NCBI GenBank assembly: GCA_020852965.1
Contig: JADYZV010000125.1
Span: 1-46,511 of the forward strand
DNA length: 46,511 nt
Direction of reading: 5' to 3'
Source of the DNA: Pirellulaceae bacterium
Lineage (GTDB): Bacteria > Planctomycetota > Planctomycetia > Pirellulales > Pirellulaceae
This document shows, piece by piece, positions 16,668-26,500 of the stretch. Position 1 is the stretch's first letter. Each line of letters starts with the position of its first letter. The translations under genes and the position numbers were made by a program. Under the pieces are notes generated by a model, which ran no database searches, was not told where the DNA came from, and saw only the letters and a program-made list of their open reading frames with translations.

Positions 16668-19600
16668 ATGTCTTTCCTGTTTCCTATGCCAGACAATGAA
16701 GATGCATTTGAGGCATTCTGTAAGCGACTAATGGCAAAGAAATTTGAGTCACCATCGCTACAGCTTTACGGCAAACGCGGCGAAAAGCAGGATGGTGTAG
16801 ACGTTGTTGATTTATCGGGAATCAAGCCGCTACGCGGTTGGCAGAGCAAACATCACCCAGGCAAGACATTGCCTCCTCGCGAGATTGACGCTGAAGTTCA
16901 GAAGACGACGCAATTTCGGCCAAAACTTGACGAGTACTACATATTAACCACTGGGCGAAAATCGACGCATGCCCAACGAAAGCTCTTGAATCTAAATAAG
17001 GACCGCCCCCACAGGCAGTCGTTCGAAACGTTTATTTGGACATGGGACGAGATTGAGGGAATTCTATCGGATTTGAATGATATCGAGCGCGACAGTGTGC
17101 TTCACGGCGGTACAGGGCGCGACGCTGCGGCGATCGTCGGGCTAATCAGGGAAGCAAATAAACAACTTCTCGCGGAGAATACGCTAGTCGCGACGGACCA
17201 CGTCTTGCAGTCGCGGCTCGAAGCTGCCGAGCGGCACATTAGGGACGAGAACCGGCAACTTGCAGAGTACGAGCTCGAGCAGATTGCAGGGATTTCAACC
17301 GCTACAACGAACCGGACAAACCGCTATCTGATTTATCGGCTCAACGCCAAGTTTTTGATGTTAACGGGTGAAGTGGAGGTAGCAGCAAAGCGCTTTCTGG
17401 ATGCATTCAACGAGCAACCCGAATTGGAACAGGCTCGCATCAACCGGGCGATCGCCTACGGCTTACTTGGAAACACTGAACGCGCGTTTGAACTCGCCAC
17501 AGAACTGAAAAAACAGGGCGTCCGATCCGAACCAATTCCAGCTCTTCTGCTTCAAACATCTCCTAAGCCTATTGCCGCGGAGTTGCACGCGTGGCTTGAG
17601 GATTTTCTCGATACGTCCGAAGAGCTTAATCTGAGTTACGCGATGCAGCATTTGGACGAGGGAAACCTTGAAGAAGTGCTGAAGGCCGCCGATCGCGTCA
17701 AGAGAATCAATTCCAAGTCCTCTCGCGCTGAACTATTCGAGGCGATGGTGTTCCACAATCGAGGTGTCGGTGCGCGGGGCGACACACGCAACTCGAATTT
17801 GGAGCAGGCATACGAGAAATACAATCTTGCTCTCGGCGACCAAACTGATGATTTGCCTGAGCGATCGAAGCCAGATGCTTTAAGAAATCTGTCGTCGGTC
17901 CAGTTCCTACTCGGGAGGGATGATCCCAAGAAGACATTTGAAGCAGCAATCGAGAAAGCTCGAGATAAGGCTCCCTATATCGGGTCTTACCTCAATTACC
18001 TGTGTTCACAAGAAGACTATGAAGCGGCGCGTTCCTACTTGGCCAAACTAGCTGAGGGAGCTGAGTTCGAGGATGAGCAATTCCTGCGGAATGTGATCGA
18101 GTACAACACAAATGCAGACGCTGACAAACCGGCATTGATTCAGTCAATGTTTGAGCTCGGACAGTCTGAAGGTAACAACCGCAGAATGGAATGTCTCGTC
18201 TTTGCAGTTCAGTGGTCAACGCAATCGCAACTCGTCGATACAGCTATTAACAGTCTGGAATCTTCGAAGGACTCAACCGACGCATTAGTCTTTCATACGT
18301 GCTTGACTTGGCTGAAACTTGAGAAGGGCGAAAAGCAAAAGGCCAAAGCGGAAGCCTTGGTGGCCCAAGCCATCGTCACCGACGGTTCGGATGCGCAAGT
18401 GGTTTCACTGCTTGGCCGTCTCCTAATGCGGTTAGATGCTTTTGATGTAGCGCTGCCATTGTTTGAACAGATCGCTGATCAGTCGAAGTTGTCCGACGAC
18501 ACTCGGGCACTGCTAGATTGCGCGATGAAAACTGGCAAGCACGACGTCGCATTAGCAGTCTGTGAAAAGCTACGCACAGCAAGTAGTGGGAATTCAAGCA
18601 CATTTAGCTTGGAAATCGAGTTGCTCGGAAGGTACAGTCCAACCAAAGCATTGGACGTACTCGATCAGGCACTCAACAACGACCCGGCGAACAAATGGCT
18701 GTACGCTTGTAGATGCTTCGTTCAGACACGACTAAAGGGGAGAGTGGACGACTTGGACATTAGTCGGCTTCCCGGCTGGAATGAAATCGCGTTCACCGAT
18801 GCGCACCTCGTATTGTTTCCCCTAATTGCAGCCAACTACCACAAAGAAGCGATCGATTTCGCCTATGCCCAGCTTCGTGAAAACTGGGCTGAAGAATTGG
18901 CGCATGGCCGATATATGTGGCTGTTTTTGCAGTTCGCCAGCGGAAGTGGGCTGAAGTTGGACTACACCAAAGTGGAAAACGGTTGCGCAGTTCACTATCA
19001 GGAAGAGGGTGATCCAATCAAGACCGTCCTCATCGACGGTGATTCTGCTGAACCATTGGCCGGAGACGAGAAGCGGCCAGACTCCGATTTTGGGCAGTTG
19101 CTCATGGGGGCCAAAGTAGGAGCAGAGATTGAACTTACGCCCGGAGGAGTTCAGCCTCGTAAAATCAAGATAGTGGAAATCCAATCGAAATATATTTATC
19201 GCTACCAAGATGTTCTGCACAACATGCAGATTCGCTTTCCTGGAACGTCTGCAATTCAGATGATCCAAATGGAGCACGAAGGCGAATTTGATATTTCGCC
19301 AATCGTGAAGAGTCTGGAAGAGCGCAGGAAGTACGTGGACCAAGTCCTCGAGGAATTCAAACGCTTGCCTGCTGCGACCGCTTTCCTAGCGAAATGGCTG
19401 GGGCTGTCGTTTTACGAGGCTCATGAATCGCTCACGATGTTGCCAGATATTGGCATTCGATGCTGCCTTGGTCGTAGCGAGGGCTTGGAAACAGCTTTGA
19501 CACAACTTCGAGCTGCCCCAAAATTGGTCTTAGACCAAAGTGCCATCGTCACGATCCATAACCTTGGACTCTGGGAAAAGCTCAGCGGCTACGAGCTCAT

Positions 19601-20420
19601 TGTCGCTCGCTCCATTGTCGATGACTTCAACGCGTGGGTGCGAAACCTTGAAGAGAACGGCCTCGAAAGCGGAGGTACAACTTACCTCGATGAAGATGGT
19701 CAACTGCGATTGATTGAGTTCATGCCCGAGCAAGTAGCGGATCGTAAACAGAACGCAAAAAGGCTGCAAGAAGCGATACAATCGCGCTGCCAGATCCTGG
19801 AATCAAGAACGCTTCCTAGCCTGCCGGAGGCACGGGAATACTACGAAGAGCTTGAAGCAATACCCATTCTAGAATCGCTGTTGCTAACCAAAGAAAATAC
19901 CGGCGCCGTGCTCTTAGCAGACGACGTTTACGTTCATTGGGCAGCCGGCGTCGATCACGGACTATCTGGCATCTGGACGCAGGTACTTCTTGATGAGCTC
20001 AAGAAGCAGAGGCGTTTGAAGCACGGTGAGTATGTTGACTGCAACGCGAAATTGGTTGGCTGGCGCTACAATCCAATACGCTGGGATGCGGAAACAGCAT
20101 TAGCTGCATTTGTTATCGCAGAGTATGACGCGCGGAGATATCCATTCACTGCGATTCTCCGTGAGTTCGCGAGTTCAAATCTCAGTTCAAAACGCAAGTC
20201 ACAGACAGCTCTCCATTTATTCCGCTTAATGTATCACTCCGAGATCCCACCGATCTACCACGGCTCTCTCGTCTTTAGTGTCCTGGAGGCAATAAACGAC
20301 GTCTGGGCCGCAGACAGGATACGGATGGCATCGCAAGAGGAATTCCTTCCGTACCATCGAATGGGCGAGGACCTTTCCCGGTGTATTCAGGTCTGGGACG
20401 AGCATCGAAAAGGATTCTAG
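16668..20420 (+). CDS. Large multidomain protein: Mrr-like nuclease, TPR, GreA/B-C-like, PIN-like
   Basis: A 1250-aa protein starting 1 nt after the pglX stop (the frame is open further upstream inside pglX, but MSFLFPMPDNEDAFEAFCKR is the natural start). Residues 33-61 hold YGKRGEKQDGVDVV and WQSK, matching the D...QxK core of Mrr-like PD-(D/E)XK nucleases (D45, Q59, K61). Residues about 190-720 are helical TPR-like repeats. Around 806-845, DFGQLLMGAKVGAEIELTPGG followed by KIKIVEIQSKY resembles the GreA/GreB C-terminal domain. From about 953 on, LDQSAIVTI, VARSIVDDF and GIWTQVLLDEL resemble a PIN-like nuclease domain. Domain names are by eye from motif patterns; the PIN and Gre assignments are less sure than the N-terminal nuclease. 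It probably acts with the next gene. Confidence 0.75.
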   Translation: MSFLFPMPDNEDAFEAFCKRLMAKKFESPSLQLYGKRGEKQDGVDVVDLSGIKPLRGWQSKHHPGKTLPPREIDAEVQKTTQFRPKLDEYYILTTGRKSTHAQRKLLNLNKDRPHRQSFETFIWTWDEIEGILSDLNDIERDSVLHGGTGRDAAAIVGLIREANKQLLAENTLVATDHVLQSRLEAAERHIRDENRQLAEYELEQIAGISTATTNRTNRYLIYRLNAKFLMLTGEVEVAAKRFLDAFNEQPELEQARINRAIAYGLLGNTERAFELATELKKQGVRSEPIPALLLQTSPKPIAAELHAWLEDFLDTSEELNLSYAMQHLDEGNLEEVLKAADRVKRINSKSSRAELFEAMVFHNRGVGARGDTRNSNLEQAYEKYNLALGDQTDDLPERSKPDALRNLSSVQFLLGRDDPKKTFEAAIEKARDKAPYIGSYLNYLCSQEDYEAARSYLAKLAEGAEFEDEQFLRNVIEYNTNADADKPALIQSMFELGQSEGNNRRMECLVFAVQWSTQSQLVDTAINSLESSKDSTDALVFHTCLTWLKLEKGEKQKAKAEALVAQAIVTDGSDAQVVSLLGRLLMRLDAFDVALPLFEQIADQSKLSDDTRALLDCAMKTGKHDVALAVCEKLRTASSGNSSTFSLEIELLGRYSPTKALDVLDQALNNDPANKWLYACRCFVQTRLKGRVDDLDISRLPGWNEIAFTDAHLVLFPLIAANYHKEAIDFAYAQLRENWAEELAHGRYMWLFLQFASGSGLKLDYTKVENGCAVHYQEEGDPIKTVLIDGDSAEPLAGDEKRPDSDFGQLLMGAKVGAEIELTPGGVQPRKIKIVEIQSKYIYRYQDVLHNMQIRFPGTSAIQMIQMEHEGEFDISPIVKSLEERRKYVDQVLEEFKRLPAATAFLAKWLGLSFYEAHESLTMLPDIGIRCCLGRSEGLETALTQLRAAPKLVLDQSAIVTIHNLGLWEKLSGYELIVARSIVDDFNAWVRNLEENGLESGGTTYLDEDGQLRLIEFMPEQVADRKQNAKRLQEAIQSRCQILESRTLPSLPEAREYYEELEAIPILESLLLTKENTGAVLLADDVYVHWAAGVDHGLSGIWTQVLLDELKKQRRLKHGEYVDCNAKLVGWRYNPIRWDAETALAAFVIAEYDARRYPFTAILREFASSNLSSKRKSQTALHLFRLMYHSEIPPIYHGSLVFSVLEAINDVWAADRIRMASQEEFLPYHRMGEDLSRCIQVWDEHRKGF

Positions 20421-20525
20421 TAGTGCAGTTGTCATTTGCACGAAACACAACATATAGTCAGCGCGCCAAAATAACACGACGCATTCACCCATACACCACA
20501 GATTCATTTCGAGACAACAACAGCA

Positions 20526-23500
20526 ATGGCCGGAATTAGTGTAGATGTCGTCAGCTACCTGAGAACCAACCTCCGAGATCGATACAAAGACTCGTATTCA
20601 ATTCTCAAGGAACTTGTCCAGAACGCAGACGATGCCGGTGCCGACGAATTGCATCTGACAAGCTACGAAGCAATGGGAGCGTATTTCAAGCATCCACTGC
20701 TGAAGGGCCCGCTCGTTTGCATTGTCAATAACGCGGAATTCACGCTAAACGATGCATGTGCGATTCACCAGGCGGGGATTGGAACCAAAGGACTCGACGA
20801 AGACAAGATAGGTAAATTTGGGCTTGGCCTCAAGAGTGTCTTCCATCTCTGCGAGGCCCTTTTCTACGTCAGTTCAGCAATTGGCGAGAATTCAGCACCT
20901 CTGTCCAGCCACGCCCACAAGTACCGTCGCGACGGATTACTGAACCCGTGGCATGAGCAGCGCTATGAGCACTGGGACGAGCTCGAAGAGCACGACATCA
21001 AGAATCTCAAACTACTAGTTGAGGCACAATTAAGAAAGTCACCTTCTGGATTGCCGGAGAACTGGTTTGCCATTTTTCTTCCGTTGAGACTGCCTGAGCA
21101 CTGTATCGATCCGGCGCAGGCCAACGCGCAAGAACTGACACCAGCAGAGCAACTCACGCTGGCGAAACAATGGGCCCTAGAACCGAAGTTCCCAACCTTA
21201 CCCGGTGCAGACGAACGCGACCTGCTGGACGCCAGGCAACACATTGAACGAGTTCATGGCGTGATGCCACTTTTGACACGGGTGCGCCTGATTCGGTTCA
21301 GCCGGGCGACCGCACAGACATGGAAGACACCTGAGGTCACGGCAACCATTGAATTCCGCTGCGAAACAGAACGCCTCAACTGGCGGAGGATGAGCACTGG
21401 CACGCACCGAGAACACGGCGCAATTGTCGTTCAGCAAAATGAAATCGCACCGTTCGAATCAGTCTATGCTGTGGCACATACACTAGCGGAACTGCCAGAG
21501 CTTAAGCGAATCGTACAATCTGCCAGCTGGCCGTGGATGGATGCCTTAGACGAAGACCAGGGATGGCAACGAAAACCCGCCGTGGCAAAGCAGCACGGGG
21601 CTGTTGCGATCCTCGATACTGAAGGGCCTGGAGTTGTCAGCATCAATCGGGCTGTCTTCCTGCCTTTGGCAGAAACCAACAATCGAGGTTTTCAATCAGA
21701 GATCTGCTGTGGGGGGAGCCGCAGTTTTCGGATTTCGCTTCACGGTTATTGTTTCGTCGATGCTGGTCGATTGGGGATCGACGAGGCGAACGAGGGCGAG
21801 GAGCAGTCGGCCCGCCAACTCTGGAATCAAACGCTAATTGATAACGTAGTCCTACCGCTTGTTATTCCAGCTCTCGAGGAGTATCGAAACAAAATTGGCC
21901 AGTTGGCGGATCGAGATGAACGCCTGAAAAATCTTACGGACGGTCTGAGCAAAGCGTTTTCACACCACTATGAATCCTGCATCTGCCGCGACAATTCTTG
22001 GAATTACTTGCTTAGGGGCAAAAAGGCCCAGTGGGAAATCTGTCCTAATGCAACTCCGCTGATCTCGTTGCCAGGTAGCCAGGATGAAATAGGTACTCTG
22101 TTGAAGCTGTTTCCAGCTCTAAGCTCCCTGTCAAAGGATCATGTATTTGTACTGTGTGATATGCCGTCGTTAAGTAGCGGTGCGACCTACGAATGGCCGG
22201 TGCACATCGCGGAGCAGTTGCTGAGCTCTGTGCCGGTCGATCCCGTCACCCGTGATCCGGATCTCTTAAGTGCCTTGGTGGAATTTTGCGAACACTTGAA
22301 ACGTGAGCTTGGAAGTGCAATTGAATCCGCCCTTTGCGATCTGATTCGACGGATCCTGTCGGATGAGAAAGTGCCGTTATCTCGGCTGCGGAGCAATGAA
22401 TCCAATCGCATTTGCTTTGCTGCACTCCTCAACCTAGTCGCCGACTCAAGAAAGCTTTGGATACCGTTTCGCGATGACTTGGTGGGGGAGTCCGAGAATT
22501 TGATGGACGGGCTTCAGGCCGTCACGAAACAGCGAATTGTGATACCCAGCGTGCTAGATCCGCGAAAGAGGTCAGTCGATCTCGCGGATGACGAAGCTCT
22601 CAGGATATTTGCTCAGTTAGCGAGCACAGAAGCCACTGGGGCCAATGAGGACGGCTATCGCAAACTGATGAGCGAAACCGTGGACTGGATGCTTGACGCC
22701 TGGCCTCAGGCTGTTGATAAGATTCTGGATGCCCCCCTTTGTGATCTGCGGCTGTTCTACGCACGGGATTTTTCGTCTCAGACTGTTACTAAATTCAGCC
22801 CATTTGAACTCTACGCAGCAGCCTACGAGCATCGACTCTTTGGCAGCAGCGCACAACTTTGTGACAAACTGCAATCTTGTGTGGTTGATCTGGCTGTTCT
22901 GTACATCGATTCCCCAAGTGGTTGTTTTACCAAAGCGCTCGGCTCCGACCTGCCTCCGTGTACGCCCAAGTATTGTACTGAGTTGCTTGGCAAGCGGCCG
23001 AGGCTGATTCCAGAGCTTGCGCCTCGCGTTGCACTGCTTGAGCAGTTGACGTCGGTTGGAGCCGACGCTGACTGGGCGAGCATACGCTACCTGCTTCACG
23101 GTCAACCCGAGGGTGTAGCCGATGAGCTGGGTTTGGTTGCGATGGACAAAGGTCCGTGGAGCATGCTTGCAGAACGCTTGCTACAAGCCAATGCACAAGA
23201 TTGGCGAGGCATCAGTGAGGATTTGCTAGACAATTTGACGTCGGCAGATAAACGCAATCTTTGGATCGAAAGCTGCGGTCCCGCGACTGTTGCGCAGTTA
23301 GTTAAGGAAGTGGATACGCTAACGCTGGATCTCTCTTCGCTCGCAACAGACCGCGCTGCGCGCTACACGATTATTCGCAATTGGCCAGCCGACCAGGAGG
23401 AATTGCTCAGGAGTCTACCGATTTTCAGCAAGTCCGACGGTAGTTTTACCCCGATCACTCAGCATACTTTCATCAACAGCGGTAACGTAGCACCACCAAG

Positions 23501-26500
23501 TGACCTTTTTTCGGACCTTCAACTGATTGAAGATCCTGACGGAGTTTTGGCATCTCGCCAGTTAGCTCCAACCCTCAACTCACAGGACATCCTCAAGAAA
23601 CTGCTGGAAGAGAAAGGCTGTCACAAACACTGGCTGTTTATCATGGATCAGTTGGATGCAGCGACGGATCCGGCTGTTAGGTCATTGCTTGGACAGGCTC
23701 CTTGGCTGACGACCAAGGACGGAGTGGCAGTTAGCCCAAAGCATGTCATTTGTGAAGATACGCTCGAAAGCTACGTTGCTAAGCTGAAGGCGCAGGGTGC
23801 TACGCTCGTCCACCAATCCGAGCTTCTGTCAGATTTAACGGCTCATCAAAAATGGCAGCGTGTCGCGACAGGCTTTTGTCCAACAACGGATTCTCTGTGC
23901 CGAACAATTGGAGAAAGCGTCCGTGTCCTACCCTGCTATCGGGTTGGGGCAGGCACATGGCAGGATGGACTCCTGGAGAGTCTGCTTGAGCTGTTTGCGG
24001 ATTCAAACGACCTCCTTCCTGCAATTGGGCTGATAGAAGCCCTGAGGAATCTGCCTGGCATTGGTCTTCAGCAGCTAGAGAAATTGCTTTTGCCCGTAAT
24101 AGGCAAACGAATCGACGTCGCCTGCTCCGTTCAAGCATTGAATCATATTCGGGGCAGGCATGAGGGAGCGACATCGGCGCAGAAAAGAGGTTATCTACGG
24201 ATCTTTAATTCATTATTGGATGAAGGATTACTACAAGACGGATTTGCCGAACGGCTCGACGAAATCAGCCTACTCAATCAGATCGGAGAATGGCGAGAAG
24301 CCTCGGAGCTGGCGATTGAAGGTTACAATATAGCTCCCACGAGCCTGGTGCACGAAACGCAATTGGAAGTCCTCCGGAAACACCGTGTGGGCGTGGGCAA
24401 GGCGCCGGAAAGTCATTTGACCGGTGGGATATTGAGCGGAGACGGCTTCGATGAGTCGCACATCAGCAGAGGAGTGAGGGCCTTCGAAGAGTATTTAAAA
24501 CAATGGCGGACAGATGAGATTCCCGGCGACGCCGTTGCCTCGTTGATTGCGATGCTGGGCGCGAAGGATGGCTTGCGTGAGATGTACGATCGATTCAAGG
24601 ATGGACGCGACTGGCAAGCCACGAAAAACTTATTGTTTGGTTCGCCGAGCATTCAGTCACGGTACGACTCCTATCGGTTCTGGATCAGCGAGGCTGAGCC
24701 TCGCAAAGTCGATGCCATAAACATCCGCGGAAATCGATTTCATGCGGATGTTGCCACTGAGATTACGAGTCTTTTTGACGGCTTCGGGGATGGTCGTTAT
24801 ATCCAGTTCATTCTCTTGCCCGGTAATGAGAAGTGCTTTCATATCCGCCTTCGCAAGATCGAGGTCGATAAGCTCAATCAAAGCCAACAACTCGAGATTC
24901 TCCGCAATACGATCATCGCAATTCGCAGCGGCATCTATCAAATCTCGGGAGGGGAAATCGATGAGGAATGGGAGAAAATCACCAATGTCAATCAGCTTGA
25001 TATTGACATTGCTCAACAGCTGATTCTCGACTCCAGCGCGATGTTGTTGGAAACGCAGCTCGCCGGTAATCTGCCCGCCGTTTTGAAAGAAATCTTCAGA
25101 GACCTACATTCAGTTCGCCAACGTGAAAAAGTATCCGAGCAATCTGATTGTTCTCAGGGAGAGTTGGAGTCAATTCGGAAAGAAAAAAGAAAAGTGTTTG
25201 AGCGGCTGCGTCATAGCCTATCTGAGGACGAGGAGGTCAAGCGGCATCTCATTCAAATGATTCGCTCGCGACTCGAGTCTCAAAGCTACGATCAGTCATC
25301 GATTCCATTTGAATTGTTTCAAAACGCTGATGACGCGGTGATTGAACTGTCAAGTCTGGCATCTGACGACGAGCTCGAACGAATGCGGCCCGCCTCGCTG
25401 CGTGACCAGTTCTTGATTGAATTCGATCGAATTGGCGACAGCCCGGTACTACGCTTTCTCCACTGGGGGCGCGGCATCAATCAATACCGAGGTATCTCGA
25501 GGGAAAATCAAGATTTCAGCCGAGATATGGAACGCATGCTCGTTTTACAGGGCTCCGGTAAACATGGTGAGGGCACTGAAAAGCGGACCGGAGGATTCGG
25601 TTTAGGATTCAAGAGTGTCCTTTTCGTATGTGATCAACCTGTCGTGTTCAGCGGAGCGAGGAGTCGTTTTCGTGTGCTGGCAGGTGTTTACCCTGCGTCA
25701 CTATCGGACCGACAAGACAAAAGGGATGAAGAGCGTCTCAAAAAACGTCTGGAAGAGTTTGGGGATCACAATCACAAGGGAACGATCGTCGAACTGCTTC
25801 TTGAGGATGGGATTGACGGAGACGCATTGCTGAACCGATTTCGTGCATATGCCGGATACTTGGTAGTCTTCTCCCGTGCGATTCGCAAATGCGATGTAGG
25901 TAGCATCACTTCGCCTGTTTCTTTTACTTGGCAACCCCAACGCATCCTCGAAAATATCGATGTGGGTGATTTAGTTGGGCCAACGGGTCGGCATACCGCG
26001 CTCGTCGTCAAGTCAGCGGACTCGTCGGATGCCGTGCTGATACCGCTCGATAAATTGGGAGTAAATCCGAATCTAACGGCTGGTGTTCCTGAAATCTGGG
26101 TAACGACTCCAACCGGGCATGAGGGGCGGAGCGGAATGCTGGTGAACGGCGCCTTTGACGTTAATCCTGGAAGGACTCAGTTACGAGATACACCACAGAA
26201 TACTCAGCGTGCAAACAAAATTGGTCTAGCTCTCGGAAATGCGCTAGGTCATTTGTTTGAGTTCGCAACAAATGACTGGAATAGTTGCCGCCAGCCATTA
26301 GGATGCACCCAATTAAGTTCGAAACAGTTCTGGTCTTCCCTGTGGACTGCTGCAACTAACGCACTGAGCTCAAATTCTACTGACCCGGCAAAACAAGTTG
26401 TTCAGACTGTTTTTTTTGGGAGTGAACATAATGGCATCTTGAAGCTGATCAGCAGTTATCCCGCGCTACCCACCGGTTTACGTGGTGATTACGATGTTCT

